A stretch of DNA of 6,431 nucleotides, from the NCBI GenBank assembly GCA_036732565.1, contig DAINCF010000419.1:1-6431 (forward strand), given 5' to 3'. Under the pieces are notes generated by a model. The model did no database searches. It was given only the letters and a program-made list of their open reading frames with translations, and was not told the origin of the DNA. This document shows positions 1 to 4,467 of this stretch, piece by piece. Source of the stretch: JAIVJN01 sp036732565. Its GTDB lineage: Bacteria > Acidobacteriota > Vicinamibacteria > Vicinamibacterales > UBA2999. Position numbers and translations under genes: made by a program. Positions within the stretch are counted from its first letter, which is position 1. Each line of letters begins with the position of its first letter.

Positions 1-464
1 CTTTGACACGTCTCGCAGGACTCCTGGCGCGGAATCTGAATCGTGGTCTCCGCGCCCTTGGCCGACTGCTCGAACGAGATCTCGAGGTCGTACCGCAGGT
101 CGGAGCCGCGCTGCGGGCCGCCGCGGCGGCGGGATCCGAAGATGTCGCCGAAGCCGAAGATATCGCCGATGCCGCCGAAGATGTCGTTGAACTCGGCGAA
201 GATCGAGGGATCGAAGCCCCCCTGCTGGCCCGCGGCACCCGAGACGGCCGCATGCCCGAAGCGGTCGTAGCGGGCCCGCTTGTCCGGGTCCGCGAGCACC
301 GAGTACGCTTCGGCCGCTTCCTTGAACTTGTCTTCGGCGACCTTGTCGCCGGGATTGCGATCGGGGTGAACCTTGAGCGCGAGCTTGCGATACGCGCTCT
401 TGATCTCCTGGTCGCTCGCCGTCCGCGAGACCCCGAGCACGTCGTAATAGTCGCGTCTCGTCAC
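1..464 (-). CDS. dnaJ: Co-chaperone DnaJ, N-terminal part (runs off the window)
   Basis: DnaJ (Hsp40) delivers unfolded proteins to DnaK and stimulates its ATPase in the cytoplasm. 154 full codons are visible. The J domain spans about residues 4-70 and carries the DnaK-contacting HPD at 33-35 inside a KVHPDRNPGDK stretch, followed by the usual KFKEAAEAYSVL helix. A Gly/Phe-rich linker (about 70-120) repeats DIFG three times. The first strand of the substrate-binding domain follows, and the window ends just inside the zinc-finger region, after the first CxxC (C150-E-T-C153). This identifies a type I DnaJ. The residue two after C153 begins with AG (Ser or Arg) where Gly is common, but it is cut by the edge. 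The start is GTG, overlapping the grpE stop as GTGA, with an AGGTGG ribosome site ten bases upstream inside grpE. The tight overlap implies translational coupling to grpE. Confidence 0.96.
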   Translation of the reverse strand, partial: MTRRDYYDVLGVSRTASDQEIKSAYRKLALKVHPDRNPGDKVAEDKFKEAAEAYSVLADPDKRARYDRFGHAAVSGAAGQQGGFDPSIFAEFNDIFGGIGDIFGFGDIFGSRRRGGPQRGSDLRYDLEISFEQSAKGAETTIQIPRQESCETCQ

Positions 465-997
465 GATGCCTTGGCCACCTTGACCATCGCGGGACGGAGC
501 AGACGATCACCGAGCCTGTAGCCCTTCCGCAGCTCGTCGACGACCTCGCCTTCGCGTGCGCCTTCGGCTTCTTCGTAGGCGACGGCCTGGTGGACGTGCG
601 GATCGAAATCCGCGCCGATACTGTCGATCGCGGTGACGCCGCGCTTCCGCATCAGCTCCTGCAGTTGCCGTTGGATGAGCTCGATGCCGGCGCGATACGC
701 TTGGGCTTCTGGAGGTGCTTCGGCGCTCAACGCGCGCTCGAAGTCGTCCATGATCGCGAGGACCTCCTGCAGCACATCCGCAGCGGCCCACTCCGACAAC
801 TCACGACGCTCGCGCTCCACGCGCTTGCGGTAGTTGTCGAACTCGGCCGTCTTGCGTCGGAGCAGGTCGAGATATTCGTCGCGCTGCCGTGCCGCCTCGG
901 CCGCTTCGAGCGTACCGGCGTCCACCGGCTCACCGGCCCGAATGTCCGTCTGGCCTGCCGGATCCGAGTCCGGCTGCATGTCTTCGTGTTGTGGCAT
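461..997 (-). CDS. grpE: Nucleotide exchange factor GrpE
   Basis: GrpE is the cytoplasmic dimeric factor that releases ADP from DnaK, closing the DnaK-DnaJ-GrpE cycle. The 178-residue length is normal. An acidic, disordered N-terminus (1-35) is followed by a long coiled-coil helix (about 36-70) containing the family stretch EFDNYRKRVERER (52-64). Next come the helices of the four-helix bundle (DVLQEVLAIMDDFERAL, 74-90, and the ELIQRQLQELMRKRGV segment) and the C-terminal beta-wing with FDPHVHQAV (131-139) and the signature VVDELRKGYRLGDRLLRPA (152-170). The ATG at 997 has no clear ribosome site, and neither does the in-frame ATG at residue 7, so the exact start is a little uncertain. It lies 71 bases after hrcA, in a gap holding a palindromic repeat, and overlaps dnaJ by four bases. 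It should be expressed from the CIRCE-controlled hrcA promoter. Confidence 0.97.
   Translation of the reverse strand: MPQHEDMQPDSDPAGQTDIRAGEPVDAGTLEAAEAARQRDEYLDLLRRKTAEFDNYRKRVERERRELSEWAAADVLQEVLAIMDDFERALSAEAPPEAQAYRAGIELIQRQLQELMRKRGVTAIDSIGADFDPHVHQAVAYEEAEGAREGEVVDELRKGYRLGDRLLRPAMVKVAKAS
475..480 (-). promoter_or_regulatory. Shine-Dalgarno site of dnaJ
   Basis: AGGTGG on the minus strand lies ten bases before the GTG at 464-462, inside the last codons of grpE. It supports the GTG start, for which no nearby ATG is available, and fits translational coupling of dnaJ to grpE. Confidence 0.6.
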
Positions 998-1021
998 GTT
1001 CGTGAATATCAGACTTTCGCT

Positions 1022-1051
1022 GGTAGGCGGGTCTCAGGACCCGCCTCTACC
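1022..1051 (-). repeat. REP-like palindromic repeat, copy 1 (hrcA-grpE gap)
   Basis: An 8-bp perfect stem GGCGGGTC/GACCCGCC (1026-1033 with 1038-1045) closes a 4-base loop TCAG. Beyond a 2-base bulge the outer ends GGTA/TACC also pair. Read on the minus strand it starts GGTAGAGGCGGG and aligns without gaps over 30 bases with copies 2 and 3. It fills nearly half of the hrcA-grpE gap. In the transcript it would form a hairpin about 24 bases before the grpE ATG, with no T-run after it, so it looks like an RNA-processing or stability element rather than a terminator. Confidence 0.75.
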
Positions 1052-1068
1052 GACATCGCGTTCGCAAA

Positions 1069-2124
1069 CTACGCATTATCTTGCAGAACGCGGCTCACTG
1101 CTTGCGCCGCGTCGTCGACGGCCGTGATCGCCCGAGAATAGCGCATGCGCGTCGGGCCCAGGACGCCGACCGTACCTCGAGTGTGTCCGTCGAAGTACGT
1201 CGAGGCGATCAAGCTGAACGACCTCAGCTCGGGGTCGCTGTGCTCGGCGCCGATGACCACGGCCATGCCGGGGCCGTCGATGTAGTGATCCAAGAGCCGC
1301 ACCAGTCGCTGCTTCTCTTCCATCATCCGCAGCAGGGCGCGGAGTGTCTGGAGCGACACGCTGGTCGCTCCCGCGATGTCGTCGAATAGCGATTCAGTGC
1401 CTTCGATGAACACCGCGGTGGTCTGACCGAGGTCCTCGAGTGAGGTGTCAGCCAGGCGCAGCGCCAGCGCCAGCAGTTGATCGTAGAGCGACCGCTCCTC
1501 GAGCAAGCGCGCGCGCACGGTGTCGCGGACCTCGGCGAGCGTCATACCCGAGAATTGCGAGTTCAGGTAGTTGGCCGCCTGGGTGAGCTCGCTGGACGTG
1601 ACCGACTCGCCGATGTCGACGGCCTTCTGAGATACCTGATTGCCACGCGCCACCATGACCACCAGCAGCCGCGTGCCGCTCAGCGGGACGAACTCGATCC
1701 GATTGAAGATGGCGCCGGCGTTCGCCGGGGCGATCGCGAACGCGACGTGCCGCGCGGTCTCCCAGAGCACCTGCGACGCGCTCGACAGGAGATCGTTGAT
1801 GAGGGGAGACAGCCCAGCCTGCTGGCGCAGTCGCGCCTCGACGTTCGAGACGTTCTTGGCGGCGCGGCGCGCCTCGAGCAGCAGGTCGACGTAGAACCGA
1901 TAGCCGAGGTCGGTGGGCACACGACCGGCTGAGGTATGGGGTTGCCACACGAACCCCATCTCCTCCAATTGGGCAAGCACATTGCGAATGGTGGCCGAGG
2001 ACACCGTCAGACGAGCGCGCCGGGTCAGCGTGGACGAGGGTACCGGCTCGCCGGTCTCGATGTACTCACGGACCAGCGTTGCAAGGATGCGCTTGGGGCG
2101 ATCGGAGAGCGCCGGAGCGGTCAT
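1069..2124 (-). CDS. hrcA: Heat-inducible transcription repressor HrcA
   Basis: HrcA is a DNA-binding dimer that represses chaperone operons by binding CIRCE operators; in studied species GroEL keeps it active, so stress titrates GroEL and derepresses the genes. The 351-residue length is slightly over the usual about 340. The N-terminal winged helix begins with KRILATLVREYIETGEPV (11-28), continues with the recognition region SSATIRNVLAQLEEMG (42-57) and ends in the wing QPHTSAGRVPTDLGYRFYVD (61-80). A GAF-like central domain follows, and the family signature GVLGPTRMRYSRA lies near the C-terminus (320-332). The ATG at 2124 fits the family N-terminus well but has no Shine-Dalgarno: the bases before it are the CIRCE operator itself. 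It heads the hrcA-grpE-dnaJ operon and is predicted to repress itself through that CIRCE. Confidence 0.97.
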   Translation of the reverse strand: MTAPALSDRPKRILATLVREYIETGEPVPSSTLTRRARLTVSSATIRNVLAQLEEMGFVWQPHTSAGRVPTDLGYRFYVDLLLEARRAAKNVSNVEARLRQQAGLSPLINDLLSSASQVLWETARHVAFAIAPANAGAIFNRIEFVPLSGTRLLVVMVARGNQVSQKAVDIGESVTSSELTQAANYLNSQFSGMTLAEVRDTVRARLLEERSLYDQLLALALRLADTSLEDLGQTTAVFIEGTESLFDDIAGATSVSLQTLRALLRMMEEKQRLVRLLDHYIDGPGMAVVIGAEHSDPELRSFSLIASTYFDGHTRGTVGVLGPTRMRYSRAITAVDDAAQAVSRVLQDNA

Positions 2125-2150
2125 TAGCAGTCGGTCAGCGAGAGTGCTAA
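2124..2150 (-). promoter_or_regulatory. CIRCE operator (HrcA binding site)
   Basis: On the minus strand the arms TTAGCACTC (2150-2142) and GACTGCTAA (2132-2124) are separated by nine bases (TCGCTGACC). The consensus is TTAGCACTC-N9-GAGTGCTAA, so there is one mismatch (G to C at the third base of the second arm). The final A is also the first base of the hrcA ATG. Its place between the -10 box and the start codon of hrcA is the classic autoregulatory position. Confidence 0.95.
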
Positions 2151-2154
2151 CGCT

Positions 2155-2163
2155 AGTATAACA
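2155..2163 (-). promoter_or_regulatory. Extended -10 promoter of hrcA-grpE-dnaJ
   Basis: TGTTATACT on the minus strand matches the extended -10 pattern TGnTATAAT with one mismatch in the hexamer (TATACT, 2160-2155). At 17 bp spacing the -35 region reads GCCCGT, unlike TTGACA, and falls inside palindromic repeat copy 2. The start of transcription would be near 2148, within the first CIRCE arm, giving a leader of about 24 bases made almost wholly of CIRCE. A vegetative sigma promoter repressed by HrcA is inferred. Confidence 0.7.
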
Positions 2164-2193
2164 GGTAGGCCGCCCTAACGGGCCACCTCTACG
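2164..2193 (-). repeat. REP-like palindromic repeat, copy 2 (hrcA promoter)
   Basis: Read on the minus strand it starts CGTAGAGGTGGCCC and ends GCGGCCTACC, aligning without gaps over 30 bases with copy 1, and sharing the terminal CCTACC. Its stem is imperfect: GCCC/GGGC around loop TAAC, then two mismatches, with GTAG/CTAC ends that pair across a 2-base bulge. It directly abuts the TG of the extended -10 box of hrcA and so occupies the -35 region. Confidence 0.6.
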
Positions 2194-2201
2194 AAGACGT
2201 A

Positions 2202-2231
2202 CGTAGGGGCCGGCCTTTAGGCCGGCCCAAA
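2202..2231 (+). repeat. REP-like palindromic repeat, copy 3 (after the amidohydrolase)
   Basis: A perfect 9-bp stem GGGCCGGCC/GGCCGGCCC (2207-2215 with 2220-2228) closes a TTTA loop, preceded by CGTAG. Read on the plus strand it aligns with copies 1 and 2 read on the minus strand, so it is in opposite orientation to copy 2, eight bases away. The stem begins four bases after the amidohydrolase TGA. It could stop or stabilise that transcript, but no T-run follows in the transcript direction, so a classic intrinsic terminator is not supported. Confidence 0.7.
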
Positions 2232-2232
2232 C

Positions 2233-3603
2233 TCAGAAACCTGCCCGCGCGGCGAGGGCTCGAGCTTCAGCTCGGGCGAGCGCGGCCACCTCCGCCGGAT
2301 CTTCGCGCACTGGAGCGAACTCGTCCACCAGGACGTGGCCGTCGACGATCGTGGTGCGCACGTCGGTCGGCCGTGCTGCATAGACCAATGTCGAGAAGGG
2401 ATCGACGCCCGGCGCGAGATGCGGCCCCTGGCGATCCACCACGATGAGGTCGGCCCGCTTGCCGACTTCGATGCTGCCGATCTCATCGAGCATGCCGAGC
2501 GCACGCGCACCCTCGCGCGTCGCCATTGCCAGCACGTCGCGCGCGGAAAGGGCACCGGGTCCGCGGCGTGTGGCCTGCAGCGTCGCGGCGAGCCGCATCT
2601 CCTGGAACATGTCGAGATGGTTGTTGCACGCCGCGCCATCCGCGCCCAGCGACACCGACACGCCCTTGGCCCGCAGCTCGACGATGGGGGCGAGGCCCGA
2701 TCCGAGCTTCAAGTTGGAACCTGGGCAGTGCAGCACCTTCACGTGGTCGGCGGCCAGCCGGGCCTGTTCGGACGCGTCGACCCAGACGCAGTGCGCCAGA
2801 CACAGCCGCGGCGACGTCAGGCCGACGGTGGCGAGGTACTCGACGTTCGGGAGTCCCGTGCGCTCGCGAATCAGCGCGACCTCATCGCGATTTTCCGAGG
2901 CGTGCGTGTGCACGACCAGGTTGCGGTCGCGCGAGAGCTCGCCCACGGCTTCGAGCAGCTCGCGCGAGCACGACACCGCGAAGCGCGGAGCAAAGGCGGC
3001 CCGCAGACGGCCATCCGCCTGCGCATTCCAATGAGCCGCCAGCGCGAGACTCTCGTCGATCGACCCCTGAGTACGCTCCAGGAGCCGTGTTGGCACGGCG
3101 GAGTCGGCGTCCATCATGCACTTGCCGACGACGGCCCGCAGACCGGTCGGCTCGAGTGCGCTGAAGACGGCATCGGTGTCGTGCACGGTCTCCATCGTCA
3201 GGACGGTCGTCGTGCCGCCTTGCAGCAGCTCGAGCGCCGCGAGCCGCGCCGCCGCGGCGAGCGACGAGGGGGAATGCGCGGCTTCCATCGGCCAGATGCG
3301 CGTCTTCAGCCAATCGAGCAGCGCGAGGTCATCGGCGTAGCCGCGAAAGAGCGTCTGACAGAGGTGAATGTGCGTCTGCACGAACCCGGGCAGGAGGTAA
3401 TCACCATGCAGATTGATGACGCGATCCGCCTTCGCGCTGTGCGCTACGGCGGACAAGTCCGCACGAGGCGCGTCGGCGACATCGCCGACCGCGGTGATGC
3501 GTCCGTTCTCGATGAGCACGTCGCCCTCGACGATGTCGAGGGTGGCGCTCATCGTCAGGATTGTGGCGTTGCGGAGAAGGAGGGAAGGCGCGGCGGCATC
3601 CAT
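2233..3603 (-). CDS. ATZ/TRZ-type amidohydrolase, probable purine-type aminohydrolase (5'-deoxyadenosine/SAH or guanine deaminase-like)
   Basis: A 456-residue metal-dependent hydrolase of the amidohydrolase superfamily, probably deaminating a heterocyclic ring in the cytoplasm. A small beta domain (about 1-70, LLLRNATILT then DVLIENGRITAVG) precedes the barrel. Metal and catalytic residues are all visible: H78 and H80 (PGFVQTHIHLCQT), H234 and E237 (HTHASE), H271 (LAHCVW) and D322 (LGADGAACNN). HCPGSNLKLGSG (292-303) and the C-terminal IGSIEVGKRADLIVVD complete the subgroup pattern shared by 5'-deoxyadenosine/S-adenosylhomocysteine deaminases and triazine hydrolases. The exact substrate cannot be read from motifs. 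Classical GuaD is less like it. The ATG at 3603 overlaps xdhC by 49 bp and has only a weak GAGG site ten bases upstream. It is preferred because the first beta strand would be lost from the inner ATG (residue 18). XdhC next door favours a purine-type substrate. Confidence 0.9.
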   Translation of the reverse strand: MDAAAPSLLLRNATILTMSATLDIVEGDVLIENGRITAVGDVADAPRADLSAVAHSAKADRVINLHGDYLLPGFVQTHIHLCQTLFRGYADDLALLDWLKTRIWPMEAAHSPSSLAAAARLAALELLQGGTTTVLTMETVHDTDAVFSALEPTGLRAVVGKCMMDADSAVPTRLLERTQGSIDESLALAAHWNAQADGRLRAAFAPRFAVSCSRELLEAVGELSRDRNLVVHTHASENRDEVALIRERTGLPNVEYLATVGLTSPRLCLAHCVWVDASEQARLAADHVKVLHCPGSNLKLGSGLAPIVELRAKGVSVSLGADGAACNNHLDMFQEMRLAATLQATRRGPGALSARDVLAMATREGARALGMLDEIGSIEVGKRADLIVVDRQGPHLAPGVDPFSTLVYAARPTDVRTTIVDGHVLVDEFAPVREDPAEVAALARAEARALAARAGF

Positions 3604-4409
3604 TTGAGTGAGGCCTCGGCAAGCCGCTCGGCCTTGCCGCGTCTGACGGCGATGAGCTCCGCGAGGATGCTGACCGCGATCTCCTGCGGCGTCACGGCGC
3701 CGATGTCGAGACCGATGGGCGCGTGGATGTGGGCCAACGCGTCGCGATCGAGGGCGCCCTCTTCCACCAGGGCTTCGTAGATGCGCGCGACTTTGGCGCG
3801 GCTGCCAATCAGGCCGAGGTAGCGGAGGCGTCGCGGTGCCAGCGCGCGCAGCGCGTCGAGGTCGTGTCGATGCCCGCGCGTGACGATGACGGCGTACGCG
3901 GACTCGGGAACCGTCGATCGCTCGAGCCAGGCGGGGATGTCCTCGACGACCACGTCGGCGGCATCGGGAAAGCGGGAGCGGTTGGCGAACTTCTCCCGAT
4001 CGTCGATGACGCTGACCTGGAAACCGGCTTCGTGCGCGAGGCGCGCCAGGAAGAACCCGACGTGGCCTGCGCCGAACACATAGAGCGCCGGTGCCGGCTC
4101 GATCGGCTCGATGAAGACCTCCATCTGCCCTCCGCAGACCAGCCCGTTCTCCTCGGCGAAGTCATCGGCGAGCTCGTACCTCAACGTCACCGGCGCACGC
4201 GTCTTGAGCACTTCACGCGCCTTCCAGAACGCGTCGTTCTCGTAGCAGCCGCCGCCGATGGTGCCAACGGTGCGACCATCCGCGAACACGAGCATCTTCG
4301 CGCCAACGCGCTGCGGCGTCGACCCGTTGGCGGCGACGATGGTCACGAGCGCCGCTTCCTCTCCGCGCGTCAGCGCTTCACCCAGCGCTGCGAAGACCTC
4401 GTGGTTCAC
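3555..4409 (-). CDS. xdhC: XdhC/CoxI-family protein (molybdenum hydroxylase maturation factor)
   Basis: XdhC proteins bind molybdenum cofactor, promote its sulfuration and pass it to xanthine dehydrogenase-type enzymes; the CoxI branch serves CO-dehydrogenase-like enzymes. The 284-residue protein has both expected domains. The N-terminal XdhC_CoxI domain has NGSTPQRVGAKMLV (28-41), GTIGGGCYEND (49-59, with C55) and VCGGQMEVFIEP (91-102, with C92). The C-terminal Rossmann domain has YVFGAGHVG (110-118), then VIVTRGHRHDLDAL, LGLIGSRAK and HAPIGLDIGAVTPQEIAVSILAE near the end, split here as HAPIGLDIGA and VTPQEIAVSI. The start is GTG at 4409, with no Shine-Dalgarno but a TATACT box six bases upstream, suggesting a leaderless message. 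It overlaps the amidohydrolase by 49 bp and probably shares its transcript. No xanthine dehydrogenase subunits are in view, so the partner enzyme is unknown. The family call is firm; the XdhC versus CoxI choice is not. Confidence 0.92.
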   Translation of the reverse strand: MNHEVFAALGEALTRGEEAALVTIVAANGSTPQRVGAKMLVFADGRTVGTIGGGCYENDAFWKAREVLKTRAPVTLRYELADDFAEENGLVCGGQMEVFIEPIEPAPALYVFGAGHVGFFLARLAHEAGFQVSVIDDREKFANRSRFPDAADVVVEDIPAWLERSTVPESAYAVIVTRGHRHDLDALRALAPRRLRYLGLIGSRAKVARIYEALVEEGALDRDALAHIHAPIGLDIGAVTPQEIAVSILAELIAVRRGKAERLAEASLKWMPPRLPSFSATPQS

Positions 4410-4415
4410 AAGACA

Positions 4416-4421
4416 AGTATA
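4416..4421 (-). promoter_or_regulatory. Probable -10 box of xdhC, leaderless type
   Basis: TATACT on the minus strand is followed by six bases (TGTCTT) and then the GTG start. Transcription would begin at or within a base or two of the GTG. No -35 match is seen, since that region is the heptamer array. The same heptamer core TTATACT occurs in the hrcA promoter, which modestly supports it as a real -10. Confidence 0.55.
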
Positions 4422-4426
4422 AGGCC

Positions 4427-4461
4427 CCGAGTCCCGAGTCCCGAGTCCCGAGTCTCGAGTC
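4427..4461. repeat. Heptamer tandem repeat (CCGAGTC x 5)
   Basis: Four perfect copies of CCGAGTC (4427-4454) are followed by one copy with a single change, TCGAGTC (4455-4461). On the minus strand the unit is GACTCGG. The array is framed by the inverted 6-mers AGGCCC (4422-4427) and GGGCCT (4464-4469), the latter overlapping the stop codon of the penicillin-binding protein. It fills the 58-bp gap upstream of xdhC, immediately before the -10 box. Seven is not a multiple of three, but the array is outside coding sequence. Confidence 0.9.
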
Positions 4462-4467
4462 CTGGGC

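Noticed and set aside
1003..1011. A possible separate -10 box for grpE (TGATATTCA on the minus strand)
   Set aside because: It matches the TATAAT consensus poorly, has no -35 partner, and grpE is well explained by read-through from the hrcA promoter.
2335..3780. A 481-codon open frame on the plus strand antisense to the amidohydrolase and the end of xdhC
   Set aside because: The minus-strand proteins carry complete family motifs across this span, while the plus-strand translation is low-complexity Arg/Gly/Ala-rich with no recognisable domain. Long antisense frames are common in GC-rich genes.
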